Below, one piece after another: positions 15,689-23,936 of a stretch of 30,290 bases of DNA; within the stretch, counting starts at the first letter, position 1, and each line of letters starts with the position of its first letter. The stretch covers positions 1-30,290 of the forward strand of contig JAGBBE010000122.1 of assembly GCA_017938645.1 (NCBI GenBank), in the 5' to 3' direction. A program made the translations under genes and the position numbers. Below the pieces are notes generated by a model. That model did no database searches and had not been told where the DNA came from. It saw only the letters and a list, made by a program, of their open reading frames with translations. The DNA is from Clostridia bacterium. Its GTDB lineage: Bacteria; Bacillota_A; Clostridia; Christensenellales; Aristaeellaceae.

Positions 15689-15724
15689 AAACCGCCGGAC
15701 TGCGTTTCTGTCCGGCGGTTTTTT
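15689..15724 (+). terminator. Intrinsic terminator of the HAD gene
   Basis: A 12-bp stem AAACCGCCGGAC (15689-15700) / GTCCGGCGGTTT (15710-15721), 9-base loop and T run to 15724. It is 7 bases after the HAD stop. The opposite strand, serving the convergent PAP2 gene, has a poorer T tract. Confidence 0.92.
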
Positions 15725-15729
15725 GTATG

Positions 15730-16368
15730 CTACGATTTACTGGTGCAAGCGTGATACATCATCACAAGTCCCGCGCTGAGCAGCGCTGCGCCGATGATGT
15801 CCGTAATCCAGTGGACGCCCGAAATAATTCTTCCAGTCACCATCAAAATCAAAAATACTACCAGCGCTGCAGTTGTCCCATTTCTAAGCCACTGGTTCCT
15901 GATGCGTCCCTGCAGCTGCATCACAGCCGTGGGAATCATGCACAGCACCAGCATTGTGGTCGACGAGGGATAGGACGCCTCCAGCTTTCCTTCGATAAGT
16001 ACCGGTCTGTAATTGACAATCACCGCTTCAAAGAAGACGTATGCAGCCATTACCGCAAGATAAAATCCGCCGAGGACGAGCAGACTGCCATCGACCTTAT
16101 TCAGTCGTTTTCTGCGAATCCACTGAGCAAGTCCAAGCGATGCAAATCCTGCCGCTATGCCAAGCGGCACTACGCTCAGCCAGTCCGTGAGATGGTAGAG
16201 CATCATATGCACGCCCGTTCGTTCGTGAACCAACTGATTGATTGCCGCAAGTCCCACCCGGGATCCCTGCGGACCGACCGGCCGCACGTCGACCAGACTG
16301 ACTATAGCCGTCCACAGCATAAACGCCGCAAGCAATCCCACCGCAGCAAGTACTTTTCCCTTTTTCAT
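15730..16368 (-). CDS. PAP2-superfamily membrane protein with altered active-site motif
   Basis: A 212-residue protein with about six membrane segments. PAP2 motifs are recognisable: YRPVL (motif 1), SYPSSTT (motif 2) and GRIISGVHWITDIIG (motif 3, including the conserved Arg, His and Asp). Classical PAP2 enzymes have PSGH in motif 2; here the histidine acting as acid is replaced by threonine (PSSTT), although the motif-3 histidine remains. Activity is therefore uncertain, but a lipid-phosphate role is likely from the fold. An in-frame ATG at 16458 exists, but an MKKGKV start at 16366-16368 follows a purine-rich site and opens directly into the first membrane segment, so it is preferred. It lies 109 bp downstream of the XRE regulator gene. 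Confidence 0.85.
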   Translation of the reverse strand: MKKGKVLAAVGLLAAFMLWTAIVSLVDVRPVGPQGSRVGLAAINQLVHERTGVHMMLYHLTDWLSVVPLGIAAGFASLGLAQWIRRKRLNKVDGSLLVLGGFYLAVMAAYVFFEAVIVNYRPVLIEGKLEASYPSSTTMLVLCMIPTAVMQLQGRIRNQWLRNGTTAALVVFLILMVTGRIISGVHWITDIIGAALLSAGLVMMYHACTSKS

Positions 16369-16451
16369 TTCCGTTCCGCCTTTCCTGATGAACTTTCGGC
16401 TTTCGCCTGAGCACATTCTGAGGAAAGAGCCGCACAGAAGCAAGAAACGCA

Positions 16452-16469
16452 GTATCACATCGGTGATAC
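16452..16469. promoter_or_regulatory. Inverted repeat between the XRE gene and the PAP2 gene
   Basis: GTATCAC and GTGATAC flank a 4-base centre (ATCG), a perfect 7-bp inverted repeat. It starts 9 bases after the XRE stop on the minus strand and about 85 bases before the PAP2 start. No T run follows, so an operator for the neighbouring XRE protein is more likely than a terminator, but this is inference. Confidence 0.4.
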
Positions 16470-16477
16470 GTTCCGTG

Positions 16478-17083
16478 TCACGACCATTTCAGCAGCGTCA
16501 ATGCCTTGACAATCAGGAAAACGAACAGATAAACCGCCGCATAGGGCTGCAGGCTGATCATAAACACAAATACGCCCATACTGCTCAGCAAAAGAGACAG
16601 CCTGTTCTTGCAACAGAGCCAGAACGGCTTGCGACAGTTCTGCAGCGCAAGCACCGCAATGCCGAAACCCAACAGTCCGATGGCGACCATCCAATAGGCC
16701 GCCTGCAGATACGACGGAATACCAGTCAGTTCCAGAAGAGAAGCGTTCTGTATCCCTTCATCCATTCTCAGCGCAAAGAACGGCAGAAAGACAAGCATCG
16801 CTGCACACAGATCCAGCAAACCAAACACCAGATCACGGAATTGCCTTTCCTTGCGGCTTTGATCCGCCTCGGCGATATTCAGCAGTTCTTCACCGGACAA
16901 AAGCTCATCAATCGAGATTGAGAAGAACGTCGAAATCGCCTTGAGTGAATCGATGCTGGGATATCCTCTGCCGGACTCCCACTTCGATATCGCCGTACGG
17001 GACACAAAAAGCTGCGCAGCCAGTTCTTCCTGGGTCAGCCCTCTGCGCTTTCTCAGTTCCTGCAATTTTTCATTCAGTTCCAT
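16478..17083 (-). CDS. Membrane-anchored XRE-family transcriptional regulator
   Basis: The 201-residue product has an N-terminal Cro/CI helix-turn-helix (about residues 5-60): LQELRKRRGLTQEELAAQL, then VSRTAISKWESGRGYPSIDSL, and ISIDELLSGEE, a very common Firmicutes pattern. Residues 85-201 contain about four hydrophobic segments (around 86-106, 127-147, 158-176, 180-196), so DNA binding is tied to the membrane. A cysteine-rich CRKPFWLCCKN loop joins two of them. Membrane-tethered XRE proteins often respond to envelope or small-molecule cues; the cue here is unknown. It starts 16 bp after araB, with only a weak ribosome binding site, and probably belongs to the same transcript. Confidence 0.88.
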   Translation of the reverse strand: MELNEKLQELRKRRGLTQEELAAQLFVSRTAISKWESGRGYPSIDSLKAISTFFSISIDELLSGEELLNIAEADQSRKERQFRDLVFGLLDLCAAMLVFLPFFALRMDEGIQNASLLELTGIPSYLQAAYWMVAIGLLGFGIAVLALQNCRKPFWLCCKNRLSLLLSSMGVFVFMISLQPYAAVYLFVFLIVKALTLLKWS

Positions 17084-17099
17084 GACAACCGTTCTTTCT

Positions 17100-18737
17100 T
17101 TATCTGCCTGCGCGGATGGCCTTCAGGCGCTTCATCACGTTGTTTTCACCAGTGCCGAAATAGTCATGCAGGATTTTGTATTCCTGATAGAGCTTTTCGT
17201 AAACCTCCGCATTTTCGGCAATGGGCTCGTATACCTTCTGTGTAGCCGCGCCCATCGCACGGGCAGCCTCCGCTGCCGAGGAATATTCTCCGGCTGCAAA
17301 CGCGCCGAAGATGGCGCTGCCCAAGGCAGGACCCTGAGCGGCATCCGCCACGAAAACCGGCATCCGAAGTACGTCGGCGTAAATCTGCATGGCAAGTTCA
17401 TTTTTCTGCGCCACACCGCCGCTGGCGTAGAATTGTTCAATCGGAACTCCGCTGGCGCGGTAGTTGTCCAGAATCACCCGCGCACCGTAGGCAGTGGATT
17501 CGATCAGCGCGCGATAGATCTCCTCCGGCGTGGTCTGCATGGTCATGCCCACGATCATGCCGGACAGATCAGCGTCCGCTAAAATGCTGCGGTTACCGTT
17601 CCACCAGTCCAGTGCAATCAAGCCGTTCTGCCCGGGGATGAGCTTTGAAGCCAGCTGCGTCAGATATGCCTGTACTGCAAGCCCGGCTTTCTGCGCCTTG
17701 CTGTGTACCTCGGACGGAACACAGTTCTTTTCAAACCAGTGGAACTGGTCTCCAACGCTGCTCTGACCCGCCTCATACCCTGCGTAGCCAGGCAGCACGC
17801 CGCCCATGACTGCGCCGCTCATGCCGGGCACCGGAACGGTCTTTTCACCCATCACGATATGACAGGTGGAGGTTCCGATGATGGCAAGCAGTTTTCCGGG
17901 GCCGTCAATGCCGACGGCAGGCACGCACACATGCGCATCGATGTTCGCTGCGGCAACCGCTGTTCCGGGCGCGAGTCCCCAGCGTCTTGCCGCCGCTTCT
18001 GTAACGCCGCCGGCTCGCTGGCCCAGCTGTACCACCGGACCGCTGACTTTATCCTCAACAACATTTTCAAACGCCGGATTCAATTCAGCAAAAAAGCGCT
18101 TATCCGGGAAAATGCCGGTATAAAAGGTTTTATATCCAAGGCAGGAAGCGCTGCGCGTAAGCTTTCCGCAGAGCTGCCACACCAGCCAGTCGGCGACCTC
18201 CACATAATGTGCCATCGCCGAATAGACCTCCGGCGCGCTTTCGAGCGTTTCCAGAAGTTTGGGAAAATACCACTCCGCGTTGACCTTTCCCCCATACAAA
18301 TCCAGCCACGCTTCCTGTCTGCTTACGGCAAGATCCGTCATGCGGCTGGCTTGCGTCTGACCGCCATGATGTTTCCACATCTTCACATAGGCGTGAGGAT
18401 TGCTGCGGAATTCATCCAGCACGCAAAGCGGCGTGCCGTCTTCAAGAACTGGCAGAACCGTGCTGCAGGTGCAGTCGATTCCGATGCCGACGATGTCCTC
18501 CGCCTTAACCATTGCAGCAAGCTTTGGGAGCGTGTAATCCAGCACATCCAGATAATCCTCAGGATGCTGAAGCGCCCAGTCCGGGCCGAGTTTTGTGCCG
18601 TCGGGAAGCTGACGGTCCATGATCGCATGCGGATAGTTCATCTGCTCTGAAGCGATTTCATGTCCGTCAGACACATCCACCAGTACCGCACGTCCGCTGA
18701 GCGAGCCAAAGTCCACTCCAATCGTATATTTGGACAT
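17100..18737 (-). CDS. araB: Ribulokinase-like FGGY carbohydrate kinase
   Basis: Ribulokinase phosphorylates L-ribulose in the arabinose pathway. The 545-residue length and the sequence fit AraB: DFGSLSGRAVLVDVSDG at the N-terminus, GIGIDCTCSTVLPV near 100 (AraB-type substrate region), CVLDEFRSNPHAYVKMWKHH, AEWYFPKLLET, and the C-terminal ATP site with ASGGVAQKNELAMQIYADVL and GPALGSAIFGAFAAGEY. The start at 18737 is preferred over an ATG 14 codons upstream because AGGAAG lies close before it. No araA, araD or sugar transporter is nearby, so the pathway partners must lie elsewhere. A related ribulose or ribitol specificity cannot be excluded. Confidence 0.9.
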   Translation of the reverse strand: MSKYTIGVDFGSLSGRAVLVDVSDGHEIASEQMNYPHAIMDRQLPDGTKLGPDWALQHPEDYLDVLDYTLPKLAAMVKAEDIVGIGIDCTCSTVLPVLEDGTPLCVLDEFRSNPHAYVKMWKHHGGQTQASRMTDLAVSRQEAWLDLYGGKVNAEWYFPKLLETLESAPEVYSAMAHYVEVADWLVWQLCGKLTRSASCLGYKTFYTGIFPDKRFFAELNPAFENVVEDKVSGPVVQLGQRAGGVTEAAARRWGLAPGTAVAAANIDAHVCVPAVGIDGPGKLLAIIGTSTCHIVMGEKTVPVPGMSGAVMGGVLPGYAGYEAGQSSVGDQFHWFEKNCVPSEVHSKAQKAGLAVQAYLTQLASKLIPGQNGLIALDWWNGNRSILADADLSGMIVGMTMQTTPEEIYRALIESTAYGARVILDNYRASGVPIEQFYASGGVAQKNELAMQIYADVLRMPVFVADAAQGPALGSAIFGAFAAGEYSSAAEAARAMGAATQKVYEPIAENAEVYEKLYQEYKILHDYFGTGENNVMKRLKAIRAGR

Positions 18738-18770
18738 TTTTCTTCCTGCTTTCCTGTTTTTTCTGATGCC

Positions 18771-18800
18771 ATTATACACGATTTACTCAAAAAAGGGCAA
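18771..18800 (-). promoter_or_regulatory. Promoter of araB
   Basis: On the minus strand, TATAAT (18776-18771) is perfect and TTGCCC (18800-18795) lies 18 bp upstream. A tRNA terminator immediately precedes it. Confidence 0.6.
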
Positions 18801-18801
18801 C

Positions 18802-18826
18802 AAAAAACGACTCACCTGAACGAATC
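18802..18826 (-). terminator. Candidate terminator after tRNA-Trp
   Basis: On the minus strand, GATTC and GAGTC arms pair with one G-U wobble around an 8-base loop, followed after one G by TTTTTT (18807-18802). The stem is short, so the call is moderate. Confidence 0.5.
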
Positions 18827-18841
18827 AAAGCAAGCCGCTTT

Positions 18842-18915
18842 TGGCAGGGGCAGAAGGATTCGAACCCTCAACAAAGGTTTTGGAGACCCACGTGTTACCA
18901 TTACACCATGCCCCT
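18842..18915 (-). tRNA. tRNA-Trp (anticodon CCA)
   Basis: A complete 74-base cloverleaf on the minus strand with encoded 3' CCA. The acceptor stem is AGGGGCA with TGCCCCT, the D stem GTGT/ACAC, the anticodon loop CTCCAAA with anticodon CCA at positions 34-36, and the T arm GAGGG-TTCGAAT-CCTTC. The discriminator base is G, as expected for tRNA-Trp. The outermost anticodon-stem pair is a T-T mismatch. It has its own promoter and is flanked by unrelated protein genes. Confidence 0.97.
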
Positions 18916-18936
18916 ATGTTCTTTCGAACGAGGGCT

Positions 18937-18965
18937 ATTATACATGGATTCGACCCAACTGTCAA
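18937..18965 (-). promoter_or_regulatory. Consensus sigma-A promoter of tRNA-Trp
   Basis: On the minus strand, TTGACA (18965-18960) and TATAAT (18942-18937) are both perfect and exactly 17 bp apart. The predicted start of transcription is about 15 bases before the mature tRNA. Confidence 0.9.
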
Positions 18966-19018
18966 CAAAATTTTTCATTTTTCAACATTCAGCACAGCAA
19001 AAAAACATTCTGCGATTC

Positions 19019-19612
19019 CTATTTGCATGCTTCCAGTTCGATCACCTGTTTGGTTCTGCCGAACCTGTATGCGACGGTTTCACCAGCCTCACAGCTGCGC
19101 CATCCGCCAAACAGCGCACGGATTTCCTCCAACGTAAAATAGCGCCTCGGATAACCATAGGCAACATAATACCCCGGTTCAATCTCCTCTGCATTCGAGC
19201 GGTCAAGGTTAGCCATGGAATGAACCCGTGCGATCAGGAAACCTTCCGGGCGCAGAACGCGGCGGATGTCTGCGATGATGCGCAAAGTTTCTTCCCACGT
19301 GAAGTAGTGCAGCGACAGATCCGCCACGACCACATCAAAAGCCTCATCAGCATATGGAAGTCCGTCCCGCATGTCCAGACAGTCCGTACCGCGCAGACGG
19401 CAGCCGTACAGGCTCCATACGTCCTGTACGGCTGTACGGCTCAGATCAGCAGCAGTCACCCTTGCCCCAAATTTCAGAAGTGACGGAAGATTGACGCCTC
19501 TGCCGCACCCCAGATCCAGCACGTCCGCAGAAAGCCGTCCGGCGTATTTGTCCAGCCAGCCGTCATACGCATCCGGATCAGGATGCTGGTTTTTCTCTTC
19601 CCAGTAGCTCAT
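19019..19612 (-). CDS. Class I SAM-dependent methyltransferase
   Basis: A 197-residue Rossmann-fold methyltransferase. Motif I is VLDLGCGRGVNLPSL (about residues 31-45), the acidic residue after strand 2 is in VTAADLSRTA, motif post-II is CLDMRDGLPYADEAFDVVVADLSLHYF (a region, about 78-104), and motif III is RVLRPEGFLIARVHS. The N-terminal YWEEKNQHPDPDAYDGWLDKYA segment helps bind SAM. Substrate is not predictable; tellurite-resistance TehB-like and small-molecule enzymes share this shape. It starts 3 bp after the GH16 stop with a weak ribosome binding site, so it is probably the last gene of the GH78-GH16 transcript, although its link to sugar breakdown is not obvious. Confidence 0.88.
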   Translation of the reverse strand: MSYWEEKNQHPDPDAYDGWLDKYAGRLSADVLDLGCGRGVNLPSLLKFGARVTAADLSRTAVQDVWSLYGCRLRGTDCLDMRDGLPYADEAFDVVVADLSLHYFTWEETLRIIADIRRVLRPEGFLIARVHSMANLDRSNAEEIEPGYYVAYGYPRRYFTLEEIRALFGGWRSCEAGETVAYRFGRTKQVIELEACK

Positions 19613-19615
19613 CCA

Positions 19616-20482
19616 TTACACCTGATCAAATACGCGCACATAGTCCACGATGAACTCATCGGGCAGTTTGGCGTCGTACAGTTCAGGCACAGGCTTGCCT
19701 CCCCATGTATCTCCCATACCGGCATAATCCTCCGGCCCGCCGAAGCAGCGGTGATAACCATGGCATTCGGTGGAAACCAGTACAAACTGTTCCACATCGC
19801 TCACGGGGTTTTCGGGAGCCATGCGGCGGCCAACTTCTTTGCCATCCATATAGAAGATGTAGCCTTCAGGGCTCCAGTCCACGGAATAGATATGCCATTC
19901 ATCCTCGGTTTCCACGAAAGGAACCTCGAAATGGCCCGGCCACTTGGTTTCCTTGCCGTAGCCATCGTAGCCGATACCGCAGATCATCAGGTTTTCGGTG
20001 TGCTGGCGGTAGTTTTCCATCACATCAACCTCAACGCCGCACTGACGCGGATCAGGATGCGAGCCGATACCAGGCGCCTGAATCCAGAACGCAGCGTGCC
20101 AGCCGCTGTAACGAGGCAGCTTGCAGCGGATTTCGTAGTAGCCGTATTTGTGCATGAACTTGGCCGGCTTGCGCTCGCCGAAGATCCAGAAGCCCTTGGC
20201 GTCAGGATCACGCGGCAGGTCAAAGGTGAGCGAACCAGTCTGAAGATGCGCAGAACGGAAAACGCCGTCGCGGTAAATCAGCGGAATATGCAGGCAGCTT
20301 TCGCCATCGAGTTCCACTTCGTCGATAAATGTGGGCGATTTTTTGCCCCAGTAATGCATGCGGTAATTCCACTTGGTTTCATCCAGCGCCGTTCCATCGA
20401 ACTCATCGCTCCATACAAGCTTCCACTGCTTTTCTTCAGGAAGATAGCTCGATACGTGACCTTCTACCTTGTACTCCTTCAT
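19616..20482 (-). CDS. Glycoside hydrolase family 16 enzyme (beta-glucanase type)
   Basis: GH16 enzymes cleave beta-1,3/1,4-glucans and related galactans with retention. The 288-residue product has the family fold from WKLVWSDEFDG (about 20-30) to the C-terminal EFIVDYVRVFDQ. The catalytic motif ExDxxE is GVEVDVMENY, with nucleophile E151, D153 and acid/base E156. The W-rich sequence GWHAAFWIQAPG before it lines the substrate cleft. There is no signal peptide or membrane anchor, so the enzyme is predicted to be cytosolic and to act on imported oligosaccharides, unlike most GH16 proteins. It starts 21 bp after the GH78-like gene. Exact glycan specificity is unknown. Confidence 0.92.
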   Translation of the reverse strand: MKEYKVEGHVSSYLPEEKQWKLVWSDEFDGTALDETKWNYRMHYWGKKSPTFIDEVELDGESCLHIPLIYRDGVFRSAHLQTGSLTFDLPRDPDAKGFWIFGERKPAKFMHKYGYYEIRCKLPRYSGWHAAFWIQAPGIGSHPDPRQCGVEVDVMENYRQHTENLMICGIGYDGYGKETKWPGHFEVPFVETEDEWHIYSVDWSPEGYIFYMDGKEVGRRMAPENPVSDVEQFVLVSTECHGYHRCFGGPEDYAGMGDTWGGKPVPELYDAKLPDEFIVDYVRVFDQV

Positions 20483-20503
20483 TCTGATTGTCCGCCTTTC
20501 TGA

Positions 20504-22417
20504 TTATTTGTCCAGCAGTTTGTGATAGTAGTGCACCGGCATGGCGCTCCACCCATGGCAGAGGCTTCCGGCGTTATCAAAGTCGCTTTCCCCTTTTTCG
20601 GTTTCCCAGAATGTTGTTGCACCTGCTTCCAGCATCCGGCTGTATTTTGCTTCGATATCATCCAGCACCCATCCGCGGTATTTTGCTTCGTCAGTTTTTA
20701 AGAGCGCATCGTACTGGAAGCCAATCATGCTCAGCGTAGCAGGCGTGAGATCATTGGAACGATATGCGAGTTTCTCCGCAAGTTTTTCAGCCCGTTCACC
20801 CTCCGCCGCTCCCGAGAGAATGGCGAGTGCGTTGACCAGCACGCTTGCATGATCATCCTCGGTGCTGTTGATGTACACACCGCGCTGCGGATCATAGAAA
20901 CGTGCGTGAATCTGCCGGTTGATTTCTTCGGCCGTTTCCAGCCAGTTGTTTTCTTTATCCAGTCTTTCTGCTAGCCTGTGCATGGACTGAAGCGCCATGG
21001 ATAAAAGACAGTTGAGTGCGGCGTCGAAGCGCCTGTCATCCTTCTGCATCAGCCGTCCGCTCATGCCCTCCGACCATTCATAGAAATTCCAGTGGCACTT
21101 TTCTTCAAATACCGGAATGCAGCCGTTTTCCAGTTTGCTGGTAAAGGCAGCAAGCAGACGTTCGAGCTTGGGCCAGATTTCTTCCGCCAGCGTCAGGTCG
21201 CCGGAACGATTGGTGTATTCCTCCACTGCCGTGAAATAGTGCAGCGAGAAGGATGGAATCGTCAGGTCATCCGCGCTGGGTGTGCAGATGGAAAGCAGAT
21301 CATCCGAGCGCTCGTCCTTGCTCATTAAAAGCAAATTGGCGCGCGCAAAGGCATATTCACCGAATGCATCATACCCGCAAAGCATCTGATTGCGGCTGTC
21401 CATGGCGTAAAGCGCCTGTTCGCGCCACGGAGAATCTTCATAATGGTCGTGCATGCACAGTTCAAGCGTTCTGACACATACGTCATAGATCTGCTTTTGC
21501 AGTTCATTCAGCACAGGAGGCTGCATATGTCCGATGGGATAAGACACCGGAAGCACAGTAAGATACTCCAGCTGTACCTTCTTTTCGCAGAACAGTTCCA
21601 GAAACCTCAGTCCGAGCCGGCGGAACGGATTGACATACTCATTTATGCCCGGTTTGAGGCACAGCTCCATGCTAAAGTCACGGTTTTCGATGATCCGCCT
21701 CACGCCGCCGTCGGTGATATGCTCACCGTAGGTGATCATCACGTTCTGCGGTTCATCCGACCAAGCGCGGATGCAGAGCAGGCCGACTTCTTCCCGCCCG
21801 AGATCCACAAGGAAACGGCGGTTGTTTTCGTTCAGGACAACCTGGGCATCCAACGCCTTTTCCACCTTGCAGCGCAAAATCGGCCTTGGATACAGCGGAA
21901 GCTCCTGATCAACGATGCAGCTTGACTCAAATCCTTCCAGTCTGCCATTGCGCCACCCGTCTTCCCGATTCAGATCATAGCAAAAGCTGAATCCCAGCTG
22001 AGGCGTTATTTTTTTGGCCAGACCATTTTGATAGCACCAGCTCTGGCGTGAAAGCGTGTTTTCACCGGATGAGCCTATCAGTTCATTCTTCTGCCAGACT
22101 TCATATCTCAGCGCTGCATAACCGGGATAATAGCTCATGTTGCCTTCGCCGTAGTACCATACCTGCAAAGCCAGATGGTTCAGACCCTCGCAGCAATACG
22201 GCGACAGATCGATTTCATCATAGATTTTATAATGTGGAAAGTCCGGATACTGTCCGGCATACACAAACGTTCCATTGACCCATATCGCGTAGTTTGAGTC
22301 TGCAGAGATTCTGAGCGATAGCGTACCTTCTTTGCACAAAAACGAATCATAAAACTCGCCGTACTGATCCGTATGCGCTCCCTGACAAAGCCATATCCAT
22401 TTTGAACGTTCATCCAT
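20504..22417 (-). CDS. GH78-like glycoside hydrolase (alpha-L-rhamnosidase family)
   Basis: A 637-residue protein. Residues 1-120 form a beta-rich, jelly-roll-like domain (SADSNYAIWVNGTFVYAGQYPDFP and a YYEIDL-like strand), a second beta domain follows, and the (alpha/alpha)6 barrel starts near 310. The GH78 signature is in CMHDHYEDSPWREQALYAMDSR (named as a region), where the Asp/Glu and SPWREQ resemble the rhamnosidase DxPxRxE block. The final region has FWETEKGESDFDNAGSLCHGWSAMPVHYYHKLL, typical of the end of this fold. It is shorter than many GH78 enzymes and lacks a signal peptide. AGGAGG lies 8 bases before the ATG at 22415-22417. Specificity could differ from rhamnose. Confidence 0.85.
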   Translation of the reverse strand: MDERSKWIWLCQGAHTDQYGEFYDSFLCKEGTLSLRISADSNYAIWVNGTFVYAGQYPDFPHYKIYDEIDLSPYCCEGLNHLALQVWYYGEGNMSYYPGYAALRYEVWQKNELIGSSGENTLSRQSWCYQNGLAKKITPQLGFSFCYDLNREDGWRNGRLEGFESSCIVDQELPLYPRPILRCKVEKALDAQVVLNENNRRFLVDLGREEVGLLCIRAWSDEPQNVMITYGEHITDGGVRRIIENRDFSMELCLKPGINEYVNPFRRLGLRFLELFCEKKVQLEYLTVLPVSYPIGHMQPPVLNELQKQIYDVCVRTLELCMHDHYEDSPWREQALYAMDSRNQMLCGYDAFGEYAFARANLLLMSKDERSDDLLSICTPSADDLTIPSFSLHYFTAVEEYTNRSGDLTLAEEIWPKLERLLAAFTSKLENGCIPVFEEKCHWNFYEWSEGMSGRLMQKDDRRFDAALNCLLSMALQSMHRLAERLDKENNWLETAEEINRQIHARFYDPQRGVYINSTEDDHASVLVNALAILSGAAEGERAEKLAEKLAYRSNDLTPATLSMIGFQYDALLKTDEAKYRGWVLDDIEAKYSRMLEAGATTFWETEKGESDFDNAGSLCHGWSAMPVHYYHKLLDK

Positions 22418-22456
22418 GCCGTTTTCCTCCTCATCAAGGAGTCTTCCTGTACATTT

Positions 22457-22485
22457 ATTATGTGTCACACAGAGAGGAAAGTCAA
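22457..22485 (-). promoter_or_regulatory. Promoter of the GH78-GH16-methyltransferase unit
   Basis: On the minus strand, TTGACT (22485-22480) and CATAAT (22462-22457) are 17 bp apart, and AGGAGG with the ATG follow within 45 bases. No clear catabolite-response element was found beside it. Confidence 0.65.
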
Positions 22486-22623
22486 CAGGAATTCTGCTCA
22501 GAAACACACCTTTTTCCTTAGTAAAAAAACAGAAAAAAAACGTTCATCCATTCTTTCTTGTGCTATATTTTTATACATCAATTTAGATGCTTTTGCCGCA
22601 TATTCCAGAGGGGGTCAACCACA

Positions 22624-23925
22624 TTGGAACACTATTACCAACCGGAAATCGAATGTGCTTCCCATGAACAAATCAAAGCATGGCAGGACGAGCGTCTTGT
22701 CGCACAGGTCAAACACGTTTGGGACAACGTGCCCTATTACCGCAAAAAAATGGAAGAAAAGGGTCTGACGCCGGATGATATCAAGTCCACCGCCGACCTG
22801 CACAAACTGCCCTTCCTCACCAAAGACGACTTGCGTCTGGCCTATCCCTACGGCCTGATGGGCAAACCTGTCAAGGATTGCGTACGCATTCAGTCCACCT
22901 CCGGCACCACCGGTAAGCGTGTTGTGGCTTTTTATACCCAGCATGACATCGACCTGTGGGAAGATTGCTGTGCCCGCGCCATCATGGCAGCCGGCGGCAC
23001 GAATGAGGATGTCTGTCAGGTTTCCTACGGCTATGGCCTCTTTACCGGCGGCCCTGGTCTCAACGGCGGCTCTCACAAGGTTGGTTGCCTCACCATTCCC
23101 ACCTCCTCCGGCAACACCGAGCGTCAAATCATGTTCATTCAGGATCTGCAGGCCACGATTTTGTGCTGCACGCCTTCCTATGCAGCCTACATTGGCGAGA
23201 GCATGAAGGAAATGGGTCTTACCCCCGACCAAATTCCGCTTAAGGCCGGTATTTTCGGTGCTGAGGCGTGGAGTGAGGAAATGCGTCAGGATATCCAGAA
23301 CACGCTGGGTATCAAGGCATATGACATCTACGGTTTGACCGAGCTGTCCGGTCCCGGCGTGGCTTTCGAGTGTTCCGAGCAGAGCGGTATGCACATCAAC
23401 GAAGACCATTTCATTGCTGAGATTATTGACCCAAACACTGGCGAAGTACTGCCTGAAGGTGAAAAAGGCGAGTTGGTTTTCACCGCCATCACCAAGGAGG
23501 CTTTCCCGCTTCTCCGCTACCGCACCCGCGACATCTGCACGCTTACCCGCAAGCCCTGCTCCTGCGGCCGTACCCATGTAAAGATGGCCAAGCCCATGGG
23601 CCGTTCTGATGACATGCTCATCATCCGCGGCGTGAACGTGTTCCCGTCGCAGATCGAAACCGTGCTCCTCAAGCATGGGTATCCCGCCAACTATCAGATT
23701 CTGATCGACCGCGTACGCTCCACCGATACGCTGGATGTACAGGTCGAAATGACTCCCGAAATGTTCACCGACAACATGGGCGAAATCAAAAAGCGCCAGA
23801 GCGAGCTGGAAAACAGCCTGCGCAACATGCTTGGTATCTCTGCCAAGGTTGTTCTGGTCGCTCCCAAGTCCATCGTACGCAGCGAAGGCAAGGCTGTGCG
23901 CGTCATCGACAAGCGCAAGATTTAA
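22624..23925 (+). CDS. paaK: Phenylacetate-CoA ligase (AMP-forming)
   Basis: PaaK activates phenylacetate (or a related aryl acid) with ATP and CoA. The 433-residue product matches family length. It shows the AMP-binding loop STSGTTGKR (residues 91-99), YGYGLFTGGPGLNGG, a YDIYGLTELSGPG adenine-binding block, the RYRTRDI hinge region, a CSCGR cysteine motif and the C-terminal GRSDDMLIIRGVNVFPSQIE. The start is a TTG at 22624-22626: GAGGGGG lies 9 bases before it, and the longer in-frame ATG at 22558 has no such site and adds an unrelated cysteine/phenylalanine-rich extension. It is followed 11 bp later by an ACT-domain gene. In anaerobes this pair often accompanies aryl-pyruvate oxidation, whose genes are not in the window. 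Confidence 0.94.
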   Translation: MEHYYQPEIECASHEQIKAWQDERLVAQVKHVWDNVPYYRKKMEEKGLTPDDIKSTADLHKLPFLTKDDLRLAYPYGLMGKPVKDCVRIQSTSGTTGKRVVAFYTQHDIDLWEDCCARAIMAAGGTNEDVCQVSYGYGLFTGGPGLNGGSHKVGCLTIPTSSGNTERQIMFIQDLQATILCCTPSYAAYIGESMKEMGLTPDQIPLKAGIFGAEAWSEEMRQDIQNTLGIKAYDIYGLTELSGPGVAFECSEQSGMHINEDHFIAEIIDPNTGEVLPEGEKGELVFTAITKEAFPLLRYRTRDICTLTRKPCSCGRTHVKMAKPMGRSDDMLIIRGVNVFPSQIETVLLKHGYPANYQILIDRVRSTDTLDVQVEMTPEMFTDNMGEIKKRQSELENSLRNMLGISAKVVLVAPKSIVRSEGKAVRVIDKRKI

Positions 23926-23936
23926 GGAGGATTCCG

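Noticed and set aside
22615..23676. A 353-codon minus-strand frame opposite paaK
   Set aside because: It lies antisense to a well-supported enzyme, has no protein family features and has no ribosome binding site.
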